Assembly (NCBI GenBank): GCA_963678705.1
Contig: OY783203.1
Coordinates: 28,068,535-28,132,534, forward strand
Reading direction: 5' to 3'
DNA from: Panorpa germanica
Taxonomy: Eukaryota > Arthropoda > Insecta > Mecoptera > Panorpidae
DNA: 64,000 nucleotides
Under the pieces are notes generated by a model. The model did not search any database and had not been told where the DNA came from. It saw nothing but the letters and a program-made list of their open reading frames with translations. How positions within the stretch are numbered: position 1 is the stretch's first letter; each line of letters opens with the position of its first letter. Below, piece by piece: positions 1-11,836 of the stretch. The position numbers and the translations under genes are program-made.

Positions 1-1160
1 TGATGTTTTCACCAAATGTTCACTGTGAACTTTTTATACTAACTTATGATAACATATTTGAAATTAACAAAATGCTATGTACACGTGTACCATATATGAA
101 CCCATGCTGTTCATATGCTATGAACCCATCTACAATATAAATACAAAAATATTTCTTATTTGATTTAATAATGAAAATTTTACTAACCTTCACTACTTTA
201 TAGTTTAGTACTTTCACAAGTGCAACTTTATTATTATTACGGTACGGTATTATTGATGAGATTGACTGTTTACCCGTACTGAACAATAGACCCTGTCAAG
301 CTTCGTCAAGAAGAATCTCGAAATATCAAAGGTTTCGACGTATTAAATTGTATGTCGTACTAGTGTGGATGTATTGTAAAACTTATTACAACAAATGTTT
401 TATGTCGCATGTTTATGTCGTACGTATCTGTGCAAGCCATAACATATCACTACAAACATATTTTCGTATCGTAGTAATGTCGAATAGCCTGATTGCAGTT
501 TGAGTATTGGTTTTTGAAGCTAAGCTGCAGGTAGAAAATATATTTAAGTACGTTCAGGAAAATTTTTTACGTATTTTATAGTTTAAGTTTATGGGGTGGG
601 GTTATGCATTTTGGCTTCTGAAACTTTCGCCTCCGTTACAATACAAAATGCCTTCGAAACGGATATTCTTTTTTTGTTGTTGTCCATAAGTCACCCTATA
701 TTGGCCAAATGTCACTTGCTATACTAGGTCGAGTTTTAGAATATTGTATTCGAATTGTATACGATTTGGATCCAAATTGTTTGTAGGGAGAAGGTAAGAG
801 ATATGTCTATAAAAGTTGTTTATGGAAGCAACCAGATCTTTTGCACTGACAATACAGTGCAAATCCCTGATACGATGCAGATAAATGAACACACACTTGT
901 ATGACACGCTGCTGATGTATGAATATACCTCTAAGCAGGCGCTATTGTTATCGAATTCATTGATACGTTGCGTCCAATGACTTCCATGCTGATACGTTGA
1001 CGCCTACCTTTAGAGCTTATTATAATCTATCTTACAATCTTATAACTTAAACTATGAATTATTATGTAAACAATATTTGTTCTCTATAGGTAATATAACA
1101 ATTAAAACCAATTTGACATGGTCAATGTTTTTCTTAGTAAATAATTTTATATTGTTACAG
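1..1160. other. Upstream intron or flank of the HORMAD gene, no exon recognised
   Basis: AT-rich sequence with stop codons in all frames and only short chance ORFs. The first visible HORMAD exon begins in phase 2, so at least one more coding exon must lie to the left. I could not identify it in this stretch. Confidence 0.5.
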
Positions 1161-1939
1161 AGCGACTAAAATAACTTTGGATGACATGGAAGGTGAAATA
1201 TTGTGCTCTCGGGTCATTCAGTTGATGGAATCAGGACTTAAGGCCACCAGTTTGGGACTCTTGCCCGAAGATGCTGAGCCGTCTATTTTCTTAACATACT
1301 ACGACAATAGTAAGTAATTTTTTCATTTATAAAAATAATCGTTTTTTTTTAGACTGGTGTTAATTATATATGGTTGAAGTTACGAGAGTTCGGCGGTGAC
1401 TCATATTTAAAACAAGTTGTGGGGTATAAACTGCTGATATAACTAAAAAGCACTGACTCACTTATATTTCTATAATGTATATAGAAACGAATAAGACAAA
1501 ATTCATTATCGTATTATAAATTTATACCGCTCTTATAACCTCTTTTAAGTATAAGTCACCGCCGATCTATCGTGATTTTGACTTATATTAGTAAAGTTGA
1601 TATCTAGTTGACATGACAGTTGCAACGACCCAGCGCACACGACGCAACATGTTGCAAACCTTAGGCCGAATCTGCCCGAAGCGATTGTGATTACAACTAT
1701 GTTGTTAGTAAGAGATAGAAGGTGTATGCGAGGGAACACGCACATTTATGTAACAGGAGACAAACAAACCAAACTGAGATTTTTTTTAAATTTAAATTTA
1801 ATATATTTCAGTTACTCCTACCATTTACCAACCGTATGGATTTTACAAGAACCACATTGAGAAATTTCCATTTCTCATCGAGGCTGGAAATTCTGTGAAT
1901 GCCAAATTGAGTTCCACTGTTGAACGTGTGTATGAAAAT
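1161..1939 (+). other. Exons encoding the C-terminal half of the HORMA domain
   Basis: The exon at 1161-1309 (acceptor ttacag, donor GTAAGT) and the exon at 1812-1939 (acceptor atttcag, donor GTAAGT) join in phase. They read a helix-like segment (LDDMEGEILCSRVIQLMESG), then strand segments with FLTYYDN and YQPYGFY, and finish with SSTVERVYEN. The order of these landmarks is the same as in vertebrate HORMAD1. In the fold this part carries the beta-sheet edge and the start of the safety belt that locks closure-motif peptides. Confidence 0.8.
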
Positions 1940-4900
1940 GTAAGTAACAACGTATATTTTATAATTTTTTTTTAAATAAAAATAACAAATATGTTTTAGT
2001 GTAAGTAAGATTGCAGCCATAATATTAGGTAGGAGCAAATTATTATTCAAGAAATTATAGAAAGCTATATTTTGTTAGGTTTTTAATGATATATTAGCAG
2101 GATTAGTAACCTTGAAAGCCTTATAAAATTATTTTAGAGTAATTGATACACAGTAAGACAAATTAAACTCTATATTTCCATGCTTACAACTCCGTGAATA
2201 CAAAAATAGTATCTAGATACAATGAAATGGTTACATTACACTGGATTATTTACGTTTGTTGTGCTGATAAAGTTTTTGTTTCTTTTTGTTGTTTACATGC
2301 AATTACAAATAAACTGAAGATTTTTTTTTTTTTTTTAAATATAGTTTCTCGGGCTTCGTAGGCACGTAGCCTTTTATCGCCCCTATAAACTGAAGATTGG
2401 TTTATATTTTATTTTAAATTTTTTCAAAGTACGCTTGTATCTGGGCGGTCCACATAACAATGAAGCCCACTTTGTTTACGCGATTGTTGTTAAGAAATAT
2501 TAAGTAAAGATTTCTCAAGTGTACTGAAAGGGTACGGTGGTTAATAGCGTTAAGCTGCTATATCGTCGGGTTCGATTCCCGAACCGGCGTTTTATTTATT
2601 TAATTATACGCAATATATAATTCTAAACATACCGGTATATGAGACACCTCGACACCATAAAACTGTCAACATGATAGGAGGTAATAGAAATAGGCCGAAG
2701 TTAATAAAACAAGAAAGTGTACTGAAATGATATTAGTGAATTACTGTCAGGAAGAATTTAAAACTATTTGATTGTTGTGTAAGGCCACTCAGTTTGTTTA
2801 TTTAGTCTCTTTCTGTGAGAGAGCTTTAAATCAATTTAATAGGAGCAGCTACATAAGACAGCGAGGCTGACTAAGATTGCAGGGCCATAGCTAAGGGATA
2901 TCGTGAGGGGCTATACCTTAAGAACGAAACTGGACGTCAAATGTAGGATGCTCTATCCCAAATTTCGCCCCAAAGCTACGGCCCTGTCAGGGAGCCTTAC
3001 AGATATAATGATGTGTTAGCTTGGTGACTACAGTGAACATAAAAGAAACGAAGTTATATTATTGACATTCTAGTGAGGGTATTTATTATATAACTGAAGT
3101 CAATATTTTGCAGAATTTTAGTTGTTCTGTAGATAAATGACATAAGTTATATGGTTAGAGATATCTCAAAAATTTAAGAAGGTAATTATTAATTCTGTTA
3201 ACAGTAGAAAAGATTTAGAAAAGTAGAGTAGTATTTAGAAATAGATGTTAGATCGTTTTTGAATGTTCAACATTTTCTTTAACCATAATGTACCAAACGA
3301 CGTTGAAGTTGTCTTAATATTTTGTCGTCGAGCAGTGCATTTTGGACATCTAGCAATTTTCTTTTTTCTTTATAGCTTTTTAACTTGGATTTAAATTGGA
3401 ATTTTCGGGGTAAACAATTTTTTTTTTGTTTTTCTTGAAAACCATAACCCCCACAAAAAATTTGTAATATACATTTGTCGTAATTTACTTTTTGTGGTAA
3501 TTTTTATAATAAGTAATACTTCAGCAGTACTTTACTAAACCACAATTTAAGATTTAATAATTGTAAATAATAAGTTACTAATGGATGTTGCAGATGATTT
3601 TATTATTTACATTAAATCCCTTCACAAAATTTTTGTGAAATTTATAGTTTCTAAGATAAAGAAAAAAAGCTGATATACGGTATATCTTCTTTAACGATGA
3701 ACTCAAAAATGAAAATATTGAATATTCTATACGAACTTTAGCATGAGAACATTAATAATATTTGATAAAGTTGTCTCTAATTTTATCATTGATTAATTAA
3801 GCATTGGAAATAGTGTACTGTAGTTGCTAAACTGATGATCTTTTTAGGAGCAAGGTAACTTCCAACATCTGATGTAAATTCAACCAACTGCTTAGAGATG
3901 GGACTCTCAAAGGTTTAAAATATATACATTAGTATTGCACATTCAAAATATATATTTGCACTTAATTCATGGAAATTAGCGGTTTAATATTATATTATAA
4001 GGCACAATGTCTTTGACTTATAAATGTATAGACATGCCCTCTGATATTAAAATACATTTTAAGCAAATATATGCCCATTTTGGAATATATTACATTTGGG
4101 TAGTATAGGAAAGAGCAGTGGACGGTGAAAGGAAGAGGTTCCGAGAGGACGGAAGAAGTAACAGAAGTCTAGTTAAACAGAAAACACATTTTTAAATAAA
4201 ATCTGTGTGCAGAGGCTAGTCTATACATTGTGCGTCAATGCACAATTGTTTAATTATTAGAGAATCATGTTATTTTGATTTTATATGCAAGAGCGGATTG
4301 CGAATTCAAGTCAAGTTTCTACACAAAACCACCAGTGGGAAATGATCCAATCCACCTCTTTATATTGTTATAAATATTATTAATTACTTTCAATTAATCA
4401 GGTAATAAATTATATATGTATTGAATGAACATTTTCTTTTTCTAACCGAATATGGTATAAATTGTACAATATCGGTTCGAAAGTTACCAAACATTTTTCT
4501 TATATTTTCCTAGATCCTTTGTCCGTCTATAGATAGATCTTTATTTGGGGGTTGGAAAAAGACAGATCTATATTTTAAGGAAAACGTTAATAAAGTTGCG
4601 AATACACATACCAGAAATTGTTGTTTTTATTGTTTTATATTTTTGTGTTTTTTTAAACGTAAGTGCTATGTTGTATTAAGTGAATTTGTGTTACTTAACA
4701 ATGACACATTTTGCAGCTTGCTTTCTATTAGTAAGTTTAATTTTTTTATGTAATTTTATTATTTACTGTTAAAATAAGATCTTATTTTAATGGAAGGATA
4801 TTATTACAATTAATTGACTTAGTCAATTGAAAATATTCGAAATTATTTGGTTATGAAAATTTATAGCTATTTTTCAGTGGCACCTGCCCCTTTGTTATAT

Positions 4901-7900
4901 CATCAAGTGTGAATGGAAGTATGCAGGCAGGCTGTTACCTCCTTCCCATCTGGGTATCTGGGTATTAAAACTTACAATAATTAGAAAATAAGCTACTAGC
5001 TAGATTCGTTAGTCTTATAATGTATTTTAATCTAGCTGCAAACTAGCTCTTAGCTTACCAAACAAGCTTTGCTTTCTAAGCAAAAAAAGAACGTTACCTG
5101 TAACTTTGAAACTTGTAGTGTAAGACAATTTTCAACCTGGATCGGAGAGAAATTTGTTCCAGATAAATTAGAGTGTTGTTGTTTGGAACACCCTCCACCA
5201 TTATAAAATTGGTTAAGGAAGTCTGTGCTTTCTCTCATTTCCTGCTAATATCGTGCTTAGTTTTACAGCATAAAACATCAAACACCAAATATCTTATGAG
5301 TTTTACAGCACGCCCAAGTATCTTTCCGCTTTTCACACGCACACACACCGTGTCTAATTTGCAGCTCATGAAATATTTGGTGTGTTAAAATCATTTTGAA
5401 TTAATCGCATGGTTCATGTTTTCTAGATAACACCACCGGTAACACCACCGGTAACACCGGAAACACCAGAAACACATGATAGAAGTGACAGGAAATCCAA
5501 GAAAAAGAAACAAAAGACGAAAAAATCGAAAAAAGATCTGAAGAAGAAAAAGAAGAATAAGATGTTCTCATCCGCAATCCTTTCAATTATAAAAGTATAA
5601 ATTTAAGTTATCTTAAAATGATCATTTAGCAATCTCGTCTTGTTTAATTAAATATTTTGATTTATTTTTGTTTTTTTTAGCAATCTTCTTCTCATCTATC
5701 GGAGATACCGGACATAAAAACCAAGTCAAAGAAGAAATCTAAAAAACTATCAAGAGGGGACAAGAATGAAGTATGTACAAATATATGGATGTTTTAAATT
5801 TTGTATTTAAATTATAATTGTCTTCCTATAAGACGTTGCGTGCAATCGCTTTACGCTTTAAGCTAAACAAACGCCAATTTTGGCCAATTTACCTAGTATT
5901 GTAGATTACCGATCTTTTTTAAATATGAGTCACGACTATCTCTCATAAATTGACTATACCATAATATTTTGTGGTGCTACTAGTTATTAGTAAAAACCCT
6001 AGGTAAAAAGATGTAACGTTTTAGTTAGCTTATAGTAAGATTGCAATTGTGAAACTGCGCTACCTGAGAGGATTCTCCAGATACCAGTTTCACGTACTAA
6101 TAAATAAGTTTACAGGATGAAGATATTGCCTCTGCTCGCATGGAACTTAATGAACCAGAGACTTCTACTACCTGTATCGATCTAGACAACATAGCAAGCA
6201 CGAGTGAAATTCGAAGAATGGGGAAGAAAAGACGTAATACTTCAGAGCCTAAAAAGAAAACTTCGAAAAAAAAAGTAAATACTTTAATTTTAACCTTTTA
6301 TATGAAACGATGTTATAAGGTTTTATGAATCGGATGGAATACATTGCGACTGCGAGTAACTTAGTTTGTTCATTTTATTATGATTGTAGCAATTGTCTAA
6401 ATGTCTGTTTACAGAAAGTAGATCCTGATATACATAACATACCTAGCACCAGTGCAAGCGCAGACGCAAGTAAAGCTTTAGGTAAATCTTCATCAAAGAA
6501 AAAGAAGAGCAAGAAAGCAATAAAGAAACAGGTAAAAATTATTATTTTTATAATATTACACTTACAGAAATATATTCTCAATTTGGAGGAAAATGTATTT
6601 GTTAAATGCAAATGCAATTTGTGTGACTTTTCCTAAATTTATGGACTTTATTTTTCTTAAATTGATTGAAATTATTGTATATTTTTAAAGAAAACCCCTA
6701 AGAAATCCTCCAAAGAAATTTCCAAAAAGATTGTTCAAGAAAGGTTAATCCAAAGATTACCATCCGGTAGTTCAACGGACACAGCATGCGAAACTTCTAA
6801 TATTCCGGTAATATTTATCTTTTTGTTAAATCATAGATCATTTTAAATGATAGAATATCAGTTATAGTTGCTTAGTGTTAATTAGAAATGTGGAATAGTG
6901 ATAACAATTTCGATTTCATTTTAGGTCGAGCAACAAAACAATGAGATTATCGAGATAGATCCGCCTTCTGTGAAAGCGGATGATACTAATGTTATCTGTA
7001 GTACTGTAGAATCTATTAGTCCAAGTACCAGTAAGGTTACTGATCTACCTCACTGGGTAGATACCAACTTATTAAGCAATCCGAAAAACGTTTTAACTCT
7101 TCTGGTCGAGCAACAAAACAATGAGATTATCGAGATAGATCCGCCTTCTGCGAAAGCGGATGATACTAATGTTATCTGTAGTACTGTAGAATCTATTAGT
7201 CCAAGTACCAGTAAGGTTACTGATCTACCTCACTGGGTAGATACCAACTTATTAAGCAATCCGAAAAACGTGTTAACTCTTCTGATCGAGCAACAAAACA
7301 ATGAGATTATCGAGATAGATCCGCCTTCTGCGAAAGCGGATGATACTAATGTTATCTGTAGTACTGTAGAATCTATTAGTCCAAGTACCAGTAAGGTTAC
7401 TGATCTACCTCACTGGGTAGATACCAACTTATTAAGCAATCCGAAAAACGTGTTAACTCTTCTGGTCGAGCAACAAAACAATGAGATTATCGAGATAGAT
7501 CCGCCTTCTGCGAAAGCGGATGATACTAATGTTATCTGTAGTACTGTAGAATCTATTAGTCCAAGTACCAGTAAGGTTACTGATCTACCTCACTGGGTAG
7601 ATACCAACTTATTAAGCAATCCGAAAAACGTGTTAACTCTTCTGGTCGAGCAACAAAACAATGAGATTATCGAGATAGATCCGCCTTCTGCGAAAGCGGA
7701 TGATACTAATGTTATCTGTAGTACTGTAGAATCTATTAGTCCAAGTACCAGTAAGGTTACTGATCTACCTCACTGGGTAGATACCAACTTATTAAGCAAT
7801 CCGAAAAACGTAGTAACTCTTCTGAATGACATGATAGACACTTGGAGTAACAGTGCAAACGAGAATGAAGCCAGTGTTACGCAATTGAACACCTTACCTA

Positions 7901-10900
7901 CGCCCACGGGCCGACCTTCTGTAAACACCAAAGCATATTACAAGATGTATTACAATTCATCCTCCCCGCCACGGTCTAATCAAAGTGACTTACCTTCCTC
8001 AGAAGTACAAAATGTACAATCTTCCTTAAACACCGAATCAAACATTTCAGACCGTTGTTTAAGTCCTCAATCAAAGATAATCTCCAATCTGAATAAATTT
8101 AACGAATACTTAGCAATGTGCGATGAAAGTATCAGAGTACCATTCGGTAACTTTGAAGAAAATCTACACCTTACTTACAACACCGAATCAGTAAACATTT
8201 CAGACCATTGCTTAAATTCTCAATCAAAAGATGATTTGGTGAACTCCAATTTGAATACATTAAACGCAAACTTAGCAGAATGTGATGACAGTGTCAACGA
8301 AACACCCGATAAATTCGTATTAGATGTACATCAGTCTTCTGTAAATAGTAAATCAAACATTGCAGATCCTTGTTTAAGTCCTCAACCAGAGGACCAATTG
8401 ATAAACTCCAATCTGGATACATCTAAGGCAAACTTAGCAGAATGCGATGAAAGTGTCAACGAAACACCCGAAAAATTCGTACTAGATGTACATCAGTCTT
8501 GTGTAAATACGGAATCAAACATTGCAGAGCCTTGTTTAAGTCCTCAACCAGAGGACCAATTGAAAAACTCCAATCTGGATACATCTAAGGCAAACTTAGC
8601 AGAATGCGATGAAAGTGTCAACCAAACACCCGATAAATTGGTACTAGATGTACATCAGTCTTCTGTAAATACGGAATCAAACATTGCAGAGCCTTGTTTG
8701 AGTCCTCAACCAGAGGACCAATTGATAAACTCCAATCTGGATACATCTAAGGTAAACTTAGCAGAATGCGATGAAACTATTAACATACCACTCGACAAAT
8801 TGGCACAGAATGCATACAGAGTGCACCCTTCTGTAAATGCCGAATCGAACATTTTAGATCATAGTTTAAACCCTCCATCAAAAGATCAATTAGCAAATAC
8901 CAATCTAAATACATTTACCGCAAACTTAGTAAAATGCGATGACAATATTAATGTATCGCTCAGCAATTTGGTATTAAATATACAGCCTTCTCTAAATACT
9001 GAATCAAACACTTCCGATCACTGTTTAAGCTCTTCATCAAAAGATAAATTGTCAAACTCCAATCTGGGTATATTTAAACAAGACTCAGCAGAATGCAATG
9101 AAAATATCAACGTTCCATTAGACAACTCGGTACAAAACCTACACCAGCCTTCTATTAACACCGCATTAAATATTTCAGCTCATTGTTTAAGTCCTGAGTC
9201 ACAAGATATATTGTTAACCTTCAATCTGGACTGGTTTAACCAAGACTTAGTAACATGCAATGAAAATGTCAACGTTTCATTTGATAAAGTGGTACAACAT
9301 GAACACTCGCCTGATGTGAACACGGAATCAAATATTTCAGATCATAGTTTAGGACCTCAAACAACAGATCAATTGGGGGACTCCAATCTAGATAAATTTA
9401 ACAAAGACTCAACCAAATTCGATGAAAATCTCAACGTGCCACTCGGAAAATTCGAAATGTTTAATCAAATATTTTACGATAGTCTGAGTGTGGGTTATAA
9501 TGTTTCTCAGAGCGAATCTGAACATAATACCACGGATCACTATGATTCCTCCTCAATATCGTTAGATACCAATTGTGCATATACTATATTTCCTTTTTCA
9601 AGTGCCCAATCAGATTTCAACCAAATGAATACAAACGAAACTGCATTAAATATCCAATCGGCAGAGATAAATCTTCAAAACAACGATTCTTCATGCAGTA
9701 ACTTAGAGATAATGGAAACAAACATGAACAATTCTGATTTAAATGTACAATCAAATACTCACGTTATAAACAATGAAACTGCTTTACATTTCGAACAAGA
9801 AGCTGTCAACCTGCAAAATAACAGTTCTTCAGTTCAAGAAAACTACTTTATTCGTTCCGATGCAAATAATCCACCAGATGAATTTTGCATGGATACTGCT
9901 TCAGCTTCAACCTCCCAAAATATCAATGAGCAAGACAACGTCTTACCCGAGACATTTTATTCAAATATCAAATCAAATGCTCTTGTTATTCAAGACAACA
10001 GAAATGAACTGTACGGAATGGGGGCTACTGGAGAACCAGCATGGGCCGATACCTTAAGCATAAGTATGGGCAATGAACCTGCTTCAGAACTCGAAACCGT
10101 TTCTAACGTCCATGTGAATACAATTCCTTTAGTAAGCACTGATAACAGACAAAACGATTCGGGCGAACAAAGTGATCTATCTATTAAAAATAAACCAGTT
10201 ATGAATAATAGTGATATTGAAACTTGGTGTACTGCGGAAGCTATTAATGATATCGAAAATATAACTTTGGAAGAAGATTATGGATCTATTTTAAGCGTTA
10301 CTTTTAGGGACTCATGGAAGGCACCTACTGATACGCTCAGTGGTGATGATAATCCCAGTTACCTTCGACCCTTGACTCCAACTATTCCGAATATCAATGT
10401 AGAGGACATAAACTCTGATGTAAGTTTTTATAAATTTATTTAAATATTAATTACTTAGCATTAGGCCTAGATAATGAAATTAATTATTCAGTTGGAGCGC
10501 CCCGTAACTCCTACATCAAATGAAGATAATTCTGTGGCAAATGAAACGACACAAGAAGAAACAAATAGTGAAACCGAATCCGAAACCGATAGCAATCCAT
10601 TCCTAGGACTTTCTTCTTCAGGGTACACATCGACTGACAGTACAAACACTGAATCGGGTCAGTAATATTTGATAAGTCGTAGTTATAGAAGTAATACTTA
10701 GATGCTACTCAAAATTACTTCAAATTTGACATTTTACTTTTCGATATTCACTAGAAATTGATGAAGCACAAGATACCAACATTATTGTCAACTGCTACTG
10801 TCCCACGAAACGACCTTATCATGTCATGGTAAGTATATCAATATTCAAATATATGTTTCTTATTAAATGTGATTATTATTGCGTATTACAATTATTATTA

Positions 10901-11836
10901 CAGATTCAATGTTTTGTTTGTGAGACATGGCAACACGCGATGTGCTATGCGTTTTTGGATTTGCTTCCAAAACCTGGTCATACATTTTTATGCTCTCACT
11001 GCTTGCATAGTTTCACATTTACAAATGCTGATTCTTCATTTGTACAGCTGCCAATAGATCACAAATATGTAAGGAATAAAAAAAATTGGTTGGTTTTGTA
11101 AGTTAGTAACAGTTTTGCAAATAATAAATGACCACAATAATTTGTATTTTAGGAACTGGCATGGTTTCACCGGTGTATTAATTACACTAGGAATAAATTT
11201 TTTGTAACCACTGAACAATTGTTTTCTGATTTGGAGATACCACTGGTTTTACAAACTCCAATGATAGTAAAGCTTGTTAGGGAGGGTGTTCTTCGTGTAC
11301 AACCCAATAAGTGAGTTTTGTAGTTCATTATTTACAACCGGAAATCGGAGGCTAAAGTTAAAGTTGCAGCTTCAATATTATTGCATATTTCTTATTTCTA
11401 TTTTAACATAACTTTTAATTTTTTTGTTATAATTGGATAACTAAAAATAAAATTGTATAAATAACTAAAATTTAATGGAATATTGTTAAGTAGGATCAAT
11501 TTTACATAAAAGAAGTTACCACCGCTAAGTGTTGTACATTCCAAACCAATCAGAAACTGAGGTTTATTGCGAACAGTTGGAAAACGTATAACCCTAACTG
11601 GATTAACAAAGAAAAATAAAAAGTATGGATTCTTTATTGATATTTTTGTTTTTTTCAGGATGGAATATGAAGTAAGAGAAATACCGCATAACTTTTACAA
11701 CCCAAGGTTGGAAAGAACTTTGAGAAAGATTGACAACCTGGAAAAAGATGTAAATTTTATCAGGGAGTTTGAAATGGTCTATCTTGATGAGAATTTATCG
11801 AGCCCAGTTCTTGTTGATGACAGTGAATCAGAATAA
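1161..11836 (+). CDS. HORMAD1: Meiotic HORMA-domain axis protein (HORMAD1/Hop1 family), 5'-partial, with PHD finger and winged helix
   Basis: Exons read by eye, with GT-AG borders and matching phases: 1161-1309, 1812-1939, 5427-5594, 5681-5770, 6116-6274, 6415-6531, 6691-6807, 6925-10419, 10492-10657, 10755-10828, 10904-11068, 11153-11310, 11659-11836 (TAA). They join into 1,720 codons; the start lies left of the window or in an exon I could not find. The first two exons match the second half of a HORMA domain: FLTYYDNITPTIYQPYGF aligns with the family's FYYD-VTP-DYQPPGF stretch, and the domain ends at TVERVYEN. Then come Lys-rich exons, a huge Ser/Asn-rich repeat exon, a C4HC3 PHD finger, a winged-helix exon and an acidic C-terminus. 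Known HORMADs coat the meiotic chromosome axis and promote homolog-directed double-strand break repair; PHD plus winged helix is the Hop1 chromatin-binding region. Vertebrate HORMAD1 is about 400 residues, so this protein is more than four times longer. The HORMA N-terminal half is not visible here. Confidence 0.87.
2532..2700 (+). repeat. tRNA-derived SINE-like fragment in intron
   Basis: A B-box matching the consensus (GGTTCGATTCC, 2569-2579) sits 20 bp after an A-box-like TGGTTAATAGC (2538-2548), followed by CCGGCG and a T-run, as in the 3' part of a tRNA or tRNA-derived SINE. The following tail (about 2625-2695, with ACCTCGACACCATAAA) recurs in reverse near 30,330-30,400 and, more weakly, near 50,000-50,050. 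No full cloverleaf with a paired acceptor stem is evident, so it is called SINE-like and not a tRNA gene. Confidence 0.5.
2880..2986. mobile_element. Short hAT-like inverted-repeat element
   Basis: Begins CAGGGCCATAGCT and ends AGCTACGGCCCTG, inverted repeats of 13 bp with one mismatch around a 107-bp body. CAGGG(C/G)C-type ends are typical of hAT elements. No clear 8-bp target duplication is visible, so the class is tentative. Confidence 0.45.
5427..6807 (+). other. Five consecutive small exons each carrying a lysine-rich block
   Basis: Exons 5427-5594, 5681-5770, 6116-6274, 6415-6531 and 6691-6807 of the HORMAD gene are all multiples of three and in phase 0. Most begin with an acidic or Ser/Thr/Pro segment and end in a basic run, for example SKKDLKKKKKNK, KKTSKKK, SSKKKKSKKAIKKQ. 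The first also holds a TPPVTPPVTPETPET motif. Shared phase and layout suggest duplicated exon modules; the basic blocks could bind DNA or act as nuclear localisation signals (inference). Confidence 0.7.
6925..7824 (+). repeat. Coding tandem repeat, 5 x 180 bp (60 residues each)
   Basis: Five head-to-tail copies start at 6925, 7105, 7285, 7465 and 7645, each exactly 180 bp, in frame, differing at only a few bases. Each unit runs from VEQQNNEIIEIDPPS through a Ser/Thr stretch to LPHWVDTNLLSNPKNVLTLL. The first copy starts exactly at the exon acceptor. The last copy ends in VVTLL and passes into unique sequence. Near-identity means recent expansion or homogenisation. The unit has one Trp-containing hydrophobic patch in an otherwise polar, probably disordered context. 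Confidence 0.95.
8017..9465 (+). repeat. Coding degenerate repeat, about 9 units of about 53 residues
   Basis: Downstream of the 60-residue array, the same exon repeats a unit with the landmarks VN(T/S)ESNI, CLSPQ, SNLDT, CDE(S/N)(V/I)N and PLDK. Three central units (about 8320-8790) are nearly identical and the outer ones are diverged. Each unit typically keeps two cysteines, one before LSPQ and one before (D/N)E. The array is older than the 180-bp one, with partial local homogenisation. Confidence 0.85.
10793..11002 (+). other. PHD finger (C4HC3) of the HORMAD protein
   Basis: Split by the intron 10829-10903. The spacing reads C-x-C-x11-C-x2-C-x4-H-x2-C-x15-C-x2-C: CYC, then CFVC, ETWQH, MC and LCSHC. 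The Trp two residues before the His is also a PHD feature. In budding yeast Hop1 the equivalent PHD sits next to a winged helix and contributes to nucleosome binding. Confidence 0.85.
11153..11310 (+). other. Winged-helix segment following the PHD finger
   Basis: This exon reads WFHRCINYTRN, then VTTEQLFSDLEIP, then MIVKLVREGVLRVQ: helix, helix, recognition-like helix and wing strand in the order of a winged helix-turn-helix. Its position right after the PHD matches Hop1 and plant ASY1-type arrangements. Assignment rests on pattern and context, not on a profile search. Confidence 0.65.

Larger units (their letters stand above)
1940..5426 (+). other. Large HORMAD intron (3.5 kb) carrying repeats
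   Basis: Bounded by donor GTAAGT after the HORMA domain and acceptor ttctag before the first Lys-rich exon. It contains a tRNA-like SINE head near 2.53-2.59 kb, a short inverted-repeat element at 2880-2986, and poly-T/poly-A tracts. An additional small exon cannot be ruled out, but none is needed: the flanking exons are both in phase 0. Confidence 0.6.

Noticed and set aside
6925-7824. 180-bp array as an assembly duplication artefact
   Set aside because: Units are in frame, small differences mark several units, and the array fits smoothly into a long open exon. Copy number may still be uncertain.
9773-10057. 94-codon frame overlapping the large HORMAD exon
   Set aside because: Lies in another frame of a well-supported coding exon, with no splice sites of its own.
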